The notes beneath the pieces were generated by a model, which saw nothing but the letters and a program-made list of their open reading frames with translations, was not told the DNA's origin and made no database searches. Below are positions 49,683 to 60,008 of a stretch of DNA of 64,000 nucleotides, piece after piece. Every line of letters starts with the position of its first letter. The first letter of the stretch is position 1. The DNA is from Tillus elongatus (taxonomy: Eukaryota > Arthropoda > Insecta > Coleoptera > Cleridae). The DNA lies in the NCBI GenBank assembly GCA_964006375.1, contig OZ023266.1, forward strand, positions 66,927,403 to 66,991,402. Direction: 5' to 3'. A program made the translations under genes and the position numbers.

Positions 49683-50829
49683 TAACCCTTAATTGCTTCC
49701 CCAGTGGGCGGAAGCTAACCCTTCCCATGCCCCAGAATGCCTTGAAGGAGGTTCCTTCAAGGGCTCTGTAAGATGTCGGGTCGATCGAGAAGGCGAGCGT
49801 CTGTCCTTTCTCCTCTGCCTTCCTGCTTAGAACCGACCAGTGTTGCGTCCCCAGTTCAGGGTTCTGGATCTTAAGTCTGCTGATCACCGTCTCCTGCGGG
49901 ACGGTGTCAGGGATCCGTACGAGGACCTTGCGTCTCTTTGGGAGTTCCTTGGGCTCGACGGCTGTCAAGTCCGCCCCCTCCCAAATCTGACCGAGGCCCC
50001 CGATCGTTTTCCGCAGCCAGTCCCGCGACTGCGGGCCGGCACAGGTTATCCAGAGGATGCCCCCCGTCAGGCGCGTCCGGTGGAACTGAGGCGGGCTCTC
50101 CCCTTCCTGAAGAGAGTCCACTGCAGCTACCACCGCAGCCTGGATCAGGTCCGCCTTCCCCTGGTCTAGCGTGACCTCAGGATGGCGTCTGTCAATCACC
50201 GCCATCCCGAGGCCCTCCGCAGCCTCCCTGTAAGAGCCAGTCTGCGCCGGTGTTCCGGCCTTAGTTCCTTTGGGAGGTCTGTCTGTAGTAGGCGTGCTAG
50301 AGCCAGAGCGCGGCGTCTTCCGACTCGCACTCTCCTCTTGCGCCTTTACAGACACCCTGGCCCTTTTGGAACGTCTGTCTGTAGTGGGCGTGCTAGAGTT
50401 CGAGCGCGTCCTCTTCTGACCCGCACTCCCCTCTTGCGCCTTTACAGGTTTCTCGACCGTCCAGGTCCCGGCCGCCATTTTTTGCGCCCTCCGGAGCTTC
50501 TTTCTTTGCGCCCCGGAAAGACGCTTGGACTGCCGGGGCAGTCCCTCTACTCTAACAGTAGAGTCCTCACTGGTGGAGGGGCCCCCGGAGTCCGCGGAGC
50601 TCGCCGCCCTCCGGTGGGACCCAGCCTCCAGCTTGGGTGTCGGGGACAGGTCTCTGGCCGAAGCTACCCCCTGATCCCCCGTATCTACGCCGGTCGTGGG
50701 ACCTCCAGAGTCCGCTGCCGCACCCTGGCTCGTCTCCGTTTCCGGGATAGACTCAAGGCTCAAGTCTGTAGCCGGAGCCACTCCTCGAGCCTCATTGGTT
50801 TTGGTTTTATATGTATTTATAATCTTCAT
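49672..50829 (-). CDS. LINE ORF1, RNA-binding structural protein (DUF4780-like)
   Basis: 385 residues starting MKIINTYKTKTNEARG. The first ~190 are disordered, rich in Ser/Thr/Pro/Gly and in Lys/Arg patches, and include a near-repeat: VKAQEGSAGQKRTRSNSST and VKAQEESASRKTPRSGSST, each followed by PTTDR. From about 200 (GLGMAVIDRRHPEVTLDQGK) to the end is a folded domain resembling DUF4780 (GGILWITCAGPQSRDWLRKT, RRKVLVRIPDTVPQETVISR). No CCHC knuckles. Probably coats the element RNA. It ends 11 bp inside ORF2. Confidence 0.85.
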   Translation of the reverse strand: MKIINTYKTKTNEARGVAPATDLSLESIPETETSQGAAADSGGPTTGVDTGDQGVASARDLSPTPKLEAGSHRRAASSADSGGPSTSEDSTVRVEGLPRQSKRLSGAQRKKLRRAQKMAAGTWTVEKPVKAQEGSAGQKRTRSNSSTPTTDRRSKRARVSVKAQEESASRKTPRSGSSTPTTDRPPKGTKAGTPAQTGSYREAAEGLGMAVIDRRHPEVTLDQGKADLIQAAVVAAVDSLQEGESPPQFHRTRLTGGILWITCAGPQSRDWLRKTIGGLGQIWEGADLTAVEPKELPKRRKVLVRIPDTVPQETVISRLKIQNPELGTQHWSVLSRKAEEKGQTLAFSIDPTSYRALEGTSFKAFWGMGRVSFRPLGKQLRVNGT

Positions 50830-51706
50830 GTTGTTCCCACGAGAATGGGGGAAATACTGTCCACACCATCAGAACCCCCTGTGTGGTGCAAGGCGGGTTA
50901 CTCTGGAGGGTTGCCTGGTACTCCAGAGGTTCCGTTCACGACACCATCGCCCTGGTGCCATCCATCCATAGGCACGGGTCACGTGACACCGTAGATTGGG
51001 GGAGTTTAGTTCGACCTCCTTGTCTAGATCCGTCATGTTTAGTTATTAGCAGGGTCACCTCGTGCAGGATGCGGATTTTTACCGCGCATGACGGTCTTGG
51101 GGAAAGCTTCATCGGGAGTTTATGTTGTTATTTCCACTTCCTCAGCTTGCCCCCTGGAGTCCTTTGGCCCGCGACTCCTTAACCCCCTCTTCGCTATTGG
51201 TTTCCAATTATTTTTGTATAATACTTATCCCTAGCTATCCGTAGCGGTTTTCGAGAAAGTAATTGATTTTTCTTGGTGCAAAACACCTTCATTTTTGTTA
51301 TTTTGATTCGTAGAAACTTAATATTTTGGCCGTAGTTTACCAATATCTTATGTATTAGTTTACGGTGAATTTGTTTTCCATTTTAAAAGATCGTCTAAAT
51401 TTGTAAATTTACCGATAGATACAAAAATGGTGAAAAGTGCATTATTTTAAATGGAACACTCTATATATTAATAAATATCCTAAAAGTCAATTAAAGGTCC
51501 TTTCAAATGATGCATCATGTTCCTATATCCAAATGTCAGGTTTCTGAAATAGAAGCAAGTTTCTATAAATATCGGATCATTCTATCATCTTTTGTATTAA
51601 GTATGAAATGTCATGGAACATGTCATTATGAAAATTTGACAATTGTTGCATCAATAATAAACGGTCTGCGCGTTATTTGAAAAAAAATTGTTTTGTAAAG
51701 AATCAA

Positions 51707-51886
51707 AATGGAAGGCGATAATTATTCAAATGAAGTTTTGATGAAGTTGTTTATTCTTCATTGTAGATGTGATCAAATTATAGCAAGAACATGCAGAAGG
51801 TTCAATGAAATATATCCCAATGTAGAACCAATTAAGGAGAGAAAATTTGTAAGATCACATAAAATTTTCAGCAGTTATGCGTCATA
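51707..51886 (+). pseudogene. DD41D transposase N-terminal fragment
   Basis: The 59-codon frame MEGDNYSNEVLMKLFILHCR...ARTCRRFNEIYPNVEPIKER matches the N-terminal helix-turn-helix of the other DD41D transposases (compare [13 protein letters not shown] at 33.6 kb). It ends at a TAA. A catalytic fragment on the opposite strand lies at 52397-53137, so the element may have been rearranged. Confidence 0.6.
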
Positions 51887-52003
51887 ACTGAAAGCCAAAC
51901 AAAATCGACTAAACTAATAAAAACAATTTTCATTACCAATAAAATAACAAATAACAAAACGTTAAACAGCAATTAACAATGTTAATAAAATAAGATAATA
52001 TGT

Positions 52004-52389
52004 ATAAAAATTTATGTGTGTGTGTGTGTTTTGTTTCTTTAACGTCGGCCTATTTCCGCGACTATGGCCAATCACCGACGCCAGGGAGCAGTTTCACCTC
52101 ACTATCCTGGAAATTTTGCCGAACCCCTGTCTTTCTGTAAGGAGGGTAGGGATCTTTAACGTGCCCAACATCGCATGGACACGGGACTGACGGCTTAACG
52201 CCCCCTCCGAAGGGCGGAACGTGCAGACATTCAACTTGCTCAAATACAATGCCAGAACCTCGGTTGATGTTAATGTTACAGTTTGTACTGGAAAAGTGAA
52301 AGGAGTACGCCGGGATCGAACCCGGTACCCTTCGGTTCAAAGGCACACGTTCTTACCTCTGAACCACCGAGGTCCTCATAAAAATTTAT
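52004..52389 (-). mobile_element. Full-length tRNA-derived SINE with perfect 12-bp target duplication
   Basis: The SINE occupies 52016-52377 on the minus strand, flanked by ATAAAAATTTAT at 52004-52015 and 52378-52389. The 5' head (52377-52305) has GGTGGTTCAGAGGT (A-box) and CCGGGTTCGATCCCGG (B-box). A conserved body follows (CATGGACACGGGA region and TCCGAAGG-type block), with a (CA)n tail at 52016-52029. The exact duplication makes it a recent insertion driven by a partner LINE. Confidence 0.85.
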
Positions 52390-52396
52390 AAAACGT

Positions 52397-53137
52397 TCAC
52401 AATTGTGCAAAATGACCACCGTTGGTTTTCAAACGTTTTAAAATCCAGATACTCGTAGAAAGCTTTGTGACCCTTCTTATCTCATTGGAATCTAGCTCCT
52501 CGATGAAATGTATCACTTGTTGGCGTAGGTCTTGTTTTCTGGTTACCGGTGTAATGTAAACTTTTCTTTTCAATTTACCCCACAAGTAAAAATTAAGTGG
52601 CGTTAGGTCGGGTGATCTCGCAGGCCAATTCCACGGTCCTAAAAGTCTAAACCAGCGATCTCCGAACATTTGGTACAACTATGTTGTTACGCCACCAGTG
52701 CTAAGAGCCGGTGCCCCCATCAATTTGAAACCAGCAGGTACGATAATCCTCTATTAATAGATTATCCAAGAAATCGTTTACCACTTGCGATATAATTTCG
52801 TGATATTTATTAGAATTTAACGGTTCGCCGTAAATGAGAAATCTTATTTGCTTATCTTTTAGAAAGCTAAATTCGTTAAAACGAAGTCTTTCCTGAAATC
52901 CCATTACATTGACAATATGCATGGATTCCTATCAGCCCAGAAATGTTGGTTTCTTTTATTAAAAATGCCTTTCCAGGAAAATTCAGCTTTGCCTGTCCAA
53001 ATTATCTTCTTTAAAATGTCACATGTCATGATTAAAAACATAATTTCCAAGTTGTAGCGCGATATATTAAGAGGCTGCAAGCTGCAAGCAGGGTGAGGAA
53101 AGACATTAGATATTCGACGTGCAAACAGCAAGGGCAA
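52397..53137 (-). pseudogene. DD41D transposase, core only, all catalytic sites compromised
   Basis: Minus-strand frames: IIWTGKAEFSWKGIFNKRNQ (first Asp replaced by Gly), then GFQERLRFNEFSFLKDKQIR, WFQIDGGTGS (second Asp kept but motif altered), a frameshift near 52690, and WPARSPDLTPLNFYLWG (third Asp to Asn), ending LKTNGGHFAQL. The N-terminal domain is missing from this strand. Confidence 0.75.
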
Positions 53138-53479
53138 AGTGTAAAATCTCTGCTACGTAAGACGGATTTATAGCCTTTCCCGTTGTTTGTCAGCTGAATA
53201 GCAGAGTGAAATTAATAAGTGTAGTATTTGTCTGCAATCTCTGTTTAGGAACCCATTATAAAAACCCTCTTAGATTAAGAAGTAAATTAGTTTTGCTGAA
53301 TTTTTATTGATTTTATTTCACCTTCAACCGTACCACGACAAAAATGACGACCAACTAGGTCCTAGGCACGACGATTACAAATCAAAATAACAGCCACCAA
53401 GAAGGAGCAGGTGCCCACAGACAGTAGACAAGTTACCGCCGAGACACCGGACAACAGGTCTCAATAGCCAGAAGAGGTT

Positions 53480-53800
53480 GTGGGAGTAACGAAAATGAAG
53501 CCAGGGACTGGATGAGATCATTTTTATGTTACAAATGATTGTGTGTAAATACCTTTTACGTTTTTATGCAAAATAACCTTCCCGGGATTACGAACCTTGT
53601 ACTTATCTGAGTTGAAAGTGACCTTAGCATTTAATTTTAAAATCAGATTTTGTGGTCCTTCCGGGAATTATTGGTCCTTCCGGGAATTATTACCGACCTT
53701 GTATTTACATGTTAGTTGAAAGTGACTTTAACATTTATTTGTAAGCATCACATTTTGTGGTGGCGGATTGAGGTTTCTTGAAGACTATTTATGATTTAAT
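53480..53800 (+). repeat. Tandem duplications upstream of the LTR-element relic
   Basis: TCCTTCCGGGAATTATTgg occurs twice in succession (about 53657-53692). GTTGAAAGTGAC-TTA-CATTTA...CATTTTGTGG-type blocks occur twice about 120 bp apart. This may be the element's 5' LTR or leader. Confidence 0.6.
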
Positions 53801-54845
53801 AATTGAGTGTAAATGTGTCACGTTTTATTATATAAGTCATAACTATTCCTGATTATGAATATTGTTCACCTTGGGCTGTTAGAACCATTTATGTTAAAAG
53901 TTTGTAATTGGTAACGGCTGGGCATCCACATTGTATAAAACATGCCGAAAAGTAGGAAAGAAAATGATACGGATCATGCGGAAGCCCTTGTTTCAGAAGC
54001 AATACAAGAATATATAAGATTTTAGAACAGTTAGCAAGGGGTATTGTTGTCACTGCAAATGACTGGGAATTTAGATAAACAAAATTTAACCAAACAAAAA
54101 TTAATGAGGGATAATTACGCGATAATATAGTCGATAAAACAAACGAGTGCTATATAGTAAATTGGAGGGAACTGGGGGTTCAAATATATGTTTCTTTCCC
54201 AGCAGTAAGGTGCATCCGATAGCATTTTTAAAGAAATTAACCAAAACATTTAATGAAGCAGGCGTGCCGGACGGTTGTAACGTGGGCCTTGCGGTTAATT
54301 GTTTGCGCGGTACGGTTGCTGACTGGGGGTCCATTAAAGAGTAATCTTTGGCAACCTTTCAGAACTTGGAACACGCTTCAAAAATAAATTTTGTGAGGTA
54401 GATTCCCAAAGAGAATTGTATTTAAAACTAACATATGATCGTTTTGAAAGATAAAACATGGCCGAATATTTTATGACTTTGGTTAGCCAGGCTTCATTTC
54501 TGTCGGAACAAATTAGTGAGTCTAAGTTGATTGAAATGTAAGCTAAACATTTGACAATTGGTATACGAGGAATTATCACTTTGGGGTTAAAAAAAATGAT
54601 GACGTTGAAGCATATTTACGAAATAGATGCCACTTATGATAACACAAAAGAAAGATATTTTTTCACGTAGCCAAAATAATTATTATTCAAGGGCAGAAGA
54701 TGAAAGGTGAATAAAATCCGGTTATGATAATAATCGAGGGCGGTACGATAACCCTGATGGCAAAGCGGAAAGGAAGTCATTACCCGTTTTTCGGAAGACA
54801 AAATGACGATACAGGAAAGGTTGAAATGGAATTGCCCTTTTTAAA

Positions 54846-55334
54846 GCACAAGTGGAAGATTACTGTACGTTCGTCTTGATTGACAGTGGCAGTGAAGTTT
54901 CCGCTGTTTCAGAGACTTTTTATTTAAAAATCAAATATTTTAAAAGAACTGCCAACATTGCATGTTACAAATAAAACGGTAGCAGTCCAATAGGTGGGCG
55001 TAAGCAAAAAATTAATCAAGAAATTATGTTACCTATAGAAATCAACGGATTAAAGATATATGTTGTATGCTTAGTGATACCACATTTAAATCGTGAGGTT
55101 ATTTTTGGCTCAGATTGGACGCTGCAAAATAAGGCTATGTTAGATTTCGAAGGTTTGTCACTTTATCTCCTCAGCAAGGGAATACAATGCGAAATACTCT
55201 TAAAATATGAAATAAATAATGAAGATGCAATTCGCATACATTGGTTAAGTAATATCGACTCTAGCGAGAGGGCACTTAATAGAAAAGCGGATTTTGAATA
55301 TTCCAAGCAATGTTTTACTCAGATGCACACTTAA
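54846..55334 (+). pseudogene. Retroviral-type aspartic protease relic
   Basis: AQVEDYCTFVLIDSGSEVSA carries the D-S-G active-site motif (54882-54890). After a frameshift, LPIEINGLKIYVVCLVIPHL and NREVIFGSDWTLQNKA match the second half (flap and C-terminal strands) of Ty3-type proteases. Confidence 0.65.
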
Positions 55335-56218
55335 AAGAAGTAGAAGAAAAGGGGAAAAGCCAAAATAAATCTGAGTCTAAGAAGGACGTTGATTCGAACT
55401 TTGAGGGTGAGCATAAATCCAGGAAGAGCAAAAATAAGATAGGAGAAAGAGAGAATGGGAAAGAATGTTCCGTTGAAGAGATCGTTGATCGGAGGGTACC
55501 AAACGGAAACGTGAAATATTTTATAAAATCAAGAGGCTATTTAGAAGAGATCAGTACGTGGGAGCTGGAGGACAATCTAAACTCCACTGAATTGATTGCT
55601 GAATTCGAGAGTATTCGTAAGAAGAACCAAGTTTTTGCAAACGCCAAGAGGTTACGTTAGGAGTCCACCTCCTTCATAGATTCAGAAGTATTAAAACCAG
55701 TTAGAAACAAGAAACATAAATCTAAAAGAAGGTCACCATCTCCAGACTCCGAATTTGAAAAAAATCCAAGTCCAAAAAGAAGAAAGATGACACACACGAA
55801 TCTAACGATGATCCAAAGCCGAAGAAAAAGAAAGAAGACACGTATTCTGCCGACAAGACTCAAAAAGCAAAAGAGAGTAGACTCAGACTCTGATTCGGAA
55901 TATGAAATGTTTCCAGAAGAGGAAAGACGCACTCCGACGCTCAAAGAGATTTGTTTTTTAGGTCGAGAACGCCTGCAAACTAAAGCCAAGCAACGACCTA
56001 TAAGGTGTAACGCTAAAACCAACCTAGTATGTTTTAAGGTGGGAGATCAGGTGCTTGTAAAAAGGCACCCACAGTCACCAGCTGAAAATCGTACAATTCG
56101 TTAATTTTTCTTTCTTTATCAAGGGCCGCTCTACATCTTGCGACACATCGGACCAAACTCTTACGGTGTTAGAGATGAACAAGTGAACAAGTTTCGCGTC
56201 AGAATATTGTCAATTTGA
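55310..56218 (+). pseudogene. Chromodomain joined in frame to an integrase C-terminal-like tail
   Basis: One reading frame of 302 codons with two stops (TAG at 55658-55660, TAA at 56102-56104). Residues about 52-106 form an HP1-like chromodomain (CSVEEIVDRRVPNGNVKYFI, GYLEEISTWELEDNLN, STELIAEFE) with the canonical E-W-E spacing, though the W-K-G segment is altered to S-R-G. A Lys/Ser-rich hinge follows (KHKSKRRSPSPDSEFEKNPS). It then reads KVGDQVLVKRHPQSPAEN, stop, FFFLYQGPLYILRHIGPNSY, which matches the integrase C-terminus of Ty3-type elements. In chromoviruses the chromodomain lies after that tail, so this order is unusual. No chromoshadow domain was seen. Confidence 0.65.
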
Positions 56219-56410
56219 AGTTATATAAAAAGTTAGCTATAATTGTCAATTAATTTTAATGATTAGAAAATCATTATATCATGCGTAAGAATATTCTTGA
56301 GTTTTTAAATTATATGAAATTATTATATATTTTTTATATATTAGCATTTTGTTTCTTTACTTAAATCAGCCGCCCCTGTTACACCATGTACCTTAGATTT
56401 AAGTGAGGGG

Positions 56411-56870
56411 TATTGTAGTGGCTCCAGAAATGCGCAATAGAATTAAAGGTATCAGTTATGGCTATTTAAACTATTGCGATAATAATTTTTGTTTTGAGTT
56501 ACATCAGAAATTGAAAAACTACCATACAAACATTTGCAAAAGTCGTACATAAAACAAAAAGGCCTATGTTTTTAATCAGAACGTGTAAAAGCTGTAAAAT
56601 TACTCATTCATTATTCTGGAAAACTGTTGAACTTTAGTTGCCCTTTCTGTCAATACCTTATTTCTAAAGGCCTCTATATATTCAGTAAATTTGGAGAAAG
56701 TCTATTCGATTTACATAGCCTGAATAAATCTTCATTCTATTGGAACACTTGAAGTTCATTAGGGACTTCGAAATTTACTATAAATACACGGGGGTGAAGT
56801 GTAGAGTTATGTAAGAGCTCGGCAAATAATGTTTTTTAATTTAGGTTTTCTTAAATGAACTAAATAAAAA
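56411..56870 (+). other. Possible 3' LTR
   Basis: Begins TGTAGTGGCTCC right after an AAGTGAGGGG purine run, as 3' LTRs do. No matching 5' copy was recognised, so the call is tentative. No gene present. Confidence 0.3.
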
Positions 56871-56879
56871 GAACGATAC

Positions 56880-57480
56880 AACAGACAGTGCGTCATGGTA
56901 GCGAATTTTCATAAAAATGTTTTTTGTGAAATGTCTTTTTTAAACGAGAGGCATCAAATTTGGTTAACAGTAAAACCTTTATAGTGGAAACAATGTACCA
57001 TATCATATCAAAATAACTTTATTGTTTGAAAAAGTACAAAAGTTTTCCAAAAATAAATCTAAAATGTTCCCGGAAAAACTGGTCTGATTTTCCTGGCCAA
57101 CTGGCCAACGAAACTCTTCAACCTATTTACAGATCGCCAAGATATAATATATTCATAAAAAATCTCGGGACGCAGCAAGTGCGTTATGGTAGTGAATTTT
57201 CATAAAACTATTTTTTAATAGCAATAATGTGTTTTTTTTAAGAATGCAGGCATCAAATTTGGTTACCAGTATAATCTATATAGTAAAAACAATGTGCCAT
57301 GTTTCATCAAAATAACTTTATTGTTTGAAAATGTACAAAAATTTCCGAAAGTAAACTTAAAGTGTTCCCGAAAAAACTCGTTTTTTGGTCAACCTTATAG
57401 GTTAATAGCAAATTGAGCTATTCAAATATTAAGCATTTGATCAAAATTCGCTACCATAACGCACTTACTGCGTCCAGAAT
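56880..57480 (+). repeat. Tandem ~290-bp units of the hairpin-ended family
   Basis: Units start ACAGTGCGTCATGGTAGCGA (about 56887) and GACGCAGCAAGTGCGTTATG (57170), each followed by AATTTTCATAAAA, GCATCAAATTTGGTTA and AAAATAACTTTATTGTTTGA. The reverse-oriented ACGCACTTACTGCGTCC closes at 57460-57476. Confidence 0.75.
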
Positions 57481-58556
57481 TTTTGTTCTTACAAACATGC
57501 ATTATATTTCGATGGAAAATGCAAAAATGCAATAACATAAGACGTGTTTGATAAAATAAAAAAAATTGTATCAACAACGACTTATGGGCCACCCTGTAAT
57601 TGTAGAAATAATTTTTTAAGATGTAGCTCAAGACACCCTATAATTAATATATACAATTTTTTTTCATATCTGGTATAATAACAGCTTTATTGATTTTTTT
57701 TACGAAAATTCTACAAAAATTATATACTATTAACGATAAACTCTGTAGCTAAGGCTACTGCCACGCATCAGAGAAAGGGTCTATTTGAAATGAATTTTCT
57801 GGAAACATTTTATTAAAATGAAGGACAATGACGGTTGAAACTAAGACTTCAGGGTTTGTAAAACATTCTTCTTGAGACATTTTATTTCCATAGCCCGTAT
57901 TAGATTCAAGTTCTTTTCCTAAATGTTGCCAATTTTGACGTTTAAATCGCAACTTTGACGTTTTGTGAAAAACCCCAATTTATTTTTGTTTAAATGCCTA
58001 TAACTTTTTTGTCTTTTGACCTACAGAGCTAAATTTTGGTAGGTAACTTGCCAATAATGATATAAACCCGCGTATATTTGGTTGCCCTTACTTTGTTAAT
58101 TTTGGAGATATAATTTTTTTTCGAAAGAAAATACAAAATTTTCCGGAAAAACCTCGTCGAATTTTCCTGGATAACGAACATATCCAAGCCACTTCCAAAA
58201 GGAAGGTACTCACCAATTTTGACGTTTAAAATCGCGATTTTGACGTTTTGAGGAGAACCCAAATTTATTTTTCTTTGAATGCCTGTAACTTTTTTGTCCT
58301 TTAACCTACGGAGCTAAATTTTGGTAGGTAACTTGCTCCTAATGATATAAACCCGCGTATGAAATTTGGTTGTCCTTACTTTGTTAATTTTGGAGATATA
58401 ATTTTTTTTTGATTTTTTCCGAAAGAAAACACAAAATTTTCCGGGAAAACCTCGGCGGATTTTCCTGGCTAACGAACTTATCCAAGCGACTTGCGAATGG
58501 AAGGTATGTGCCAAATTTTATCAAAATCGGTCCATTATTTTTTAAGTTATAGGTGT

Positions 58557-58625
<69 letters not shown>

Positions 58626-58680
58626 GCGCGCGCGCGCGCGCGCGCGAATTTTTTTTAAGAAAATTCACTAAAAGCTTTTT
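57440..58680 (-). repeat. Long copy of the hairpin-ended dispersed family, with 282-bp tandem unit and (CA)n/(CG)n core
   Basis: The reverse-complement counterpart of 13871-15020. It contains GACTTATGGGCCACCCTG, GACACCCTATAATTAA, two tandem units (about 57929-58210 and 58211-58500) sharing AATTTTGACGTTTAAA and GATATAAACCCGCGTAT, then (CA)n and (CG)n at 58559-58646 and a final AATTCACTAAAAG. Confidence 0.78.
58559..58646. repeat. (CA)n followed by (CG)n microsatellite
   Basis: About 65 bp of CA then about 23 bp of CG dinucleotide, occupying the position where other family members carry (TA)n. Alternating purine-pyrimidine CG/CA runs can adopt left-handed Z-DNA. Confidence 0.95.
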
Positions 58681-59049
58681 GATAAAAACGGAAAGAAACA
58701 TGTTTACACGATTTTTTTTACACAGATTGGCTTAGTAATGTTACACAAAAATTTTCTTTTTTACAAAAATTTGCTAACCAATATTTTTTCACGAAGATTT
58801 GAAACCTTTTTTTAACAGTAACTTATTAAACATCAATTATTAATTACCAACATTTCATCACAATTTTAACATTATTTTTATGAGAAATAAAAAAAATCTG
58901 CGAGAAATTACTAAATATTTTTTACACGAACATTTGCTAAAAAAGTATACATGAAATTTAAATTATATACCCAATCTGTATTTAAAATTTAAAAAAATGG
59001 AATTGTTCAAGTTAAAAAAACTTTTGAAATTTGAACCGTGGAAATAAAG
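58681..59049. other. No gene seen
   Basis: AT-rich, without supported ORFs. Confidence 0.4.
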
Positions 59050-59230
59050 AGAAAACATAAGCGGAACTACTACTTTCACAGGACACTCCCCAGTAAGGAG
59101 ACAACAGAACACTTACTATGCGACTGCAGTTCTGTAAAAGGCTCAAACACCTTGAAGGGCGGACCGTAAGACCTTAGGGAATAGGTGAAATAGGCCTCAA
59201 AAAGATAGAAGACTATACGAAAAGTCTAAA
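59050..59230 (+). pseudogene. Possible LINE C-terminal knuckle remnant
   Basis: A short frame reads KETTEHLLCDCSSVKGSN, resembling the E-x-x-EHLLCEC segment that ends RNase H-type LINE ORF2 proteins. Only ~25 codons match. Confidence 0.35.
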
Positions 59231-60008
59231 CATTTTGGGCAACTATAAAAAATAGAGTTATGCATAAAAGACACATTAGGGTCGCGGTGCTGAGAGGGCA
59301 AAGGCTCATTAAACCATCTACACTCTATTATCGGTGAAAAAAAAAAGAATTTTAAGCCCATAAAAGTTTTCCATGAATGATTTGAGTATATAAGAGCAGA
59401 GTGCATCAGAATTTACTACCATTTAGTTCTACAATGCACCTATAACGTTCTTGTACCTAGTAGTAAAACTATAACGTAAAATTTTAGTTTTAATGGGCGT
59501 ACTAGGTAGTTAAAAAAAGTTGCTATAGCACCGTAAAATAATTTTATAATCAGTAAATGTAGCTGCCTTTGCCATATTTTTAAAGTAATTTTAGCAAATT
59601 ACGTAAATTAATTTACGCTTTGCAAACTGTTTAATTAATACCTCTAAAACGATTCAACCACAACATACATTATAGTGCTGGCACAGTGAAATTTTAGTGT
59701 GGATCTACATAGATAATTACTTACTAATTTGGTAGGACCGTGTTGTGAACGCAGTGTGTTTCATAATACTAGTAGAGTAATTTAATAAAACCCATGCTTG
59801 TCAACATGCTATGGCACGACAGTAACGAAAATTTAGCACAACTGACAGTGACAATTTCAGACAATTGGTGTAATAATTGATATGTTGTCAGATAGGAATA
59901 CAATAATTGGATGTTTGATGGCGCTCGAAACAACAGCCACAAAACTAGATACTGAAAACAACATTATTTTTATCCCAAAAAAACATTTCTGTTCACAGAT
60001 AATTAAAC

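Larger units (their letters stand above)
45940..51197 (-). mobile_element. Complete non-LTR retrotransposon (LOA/I-group) with 11-bp target duplication
   Basis: The element spans 45951-51186 on the minus strand (5236 bp), flanked by CTCTTCGCTAT at 45940-45950 and 51187-51197. It opens GGGGGTTAAGGAGTCGCGG, has a ~360-bp 5' UTR, ORF1 (50829-49672), ORF2 (49682-46038), a short 3' UTR ending CCTGAGGGAAC and an A-run. Both ORFs are unbroken and the target duplication is perfect, so this is a young, potentially retrotransposition-competent copy. RNase H plus an ORF1 without CCHC knuckles suggests the LOA/I group. GC content is far above the surroundings. Confidence 0.9.
53942..56218 (+). mobile_element. 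Decayed LTR (Ty3-type) retrotransposon: gag, protease, chromodomain, integrase tail
   Basis: A gag-like start at 53942 (MPKSRKENDTDHAEALVSEA) is followed by a gag block HPIAFLKKLTKTFNEAGVPD...NCLRGTVADWG at 54210-54330. An aspartic-protease block FVLIDSGSEVSAVSE lies at about 54870-54915, then LNREVIFGSDW. No reverse transcriptase, RNase H or integrase core is present before the chromodomain frame at 55310. A polypurine-like AAGTGAGGGG at about 56400 could precede a 3' LTR. Stops and frameshifts are frequent; inactive. Confidence 0.65.

Noticed and set aside
46183..50994. Many plus-strand ORFs of 60-270 codons opposite the LINE
   Set aside because: Shadows of the GC-rich LINE coding frames on the other strand.
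52305..52377. A minus-strand tRNA gene
   Set aside because: It is the head of a SINE with target duplication, not a free tRNA.
54147..54579. Minus-strand ORFs opposite the gag-like region
   Set aside because: The plus strand carries the interpretable gag block; the minus frames have no features.
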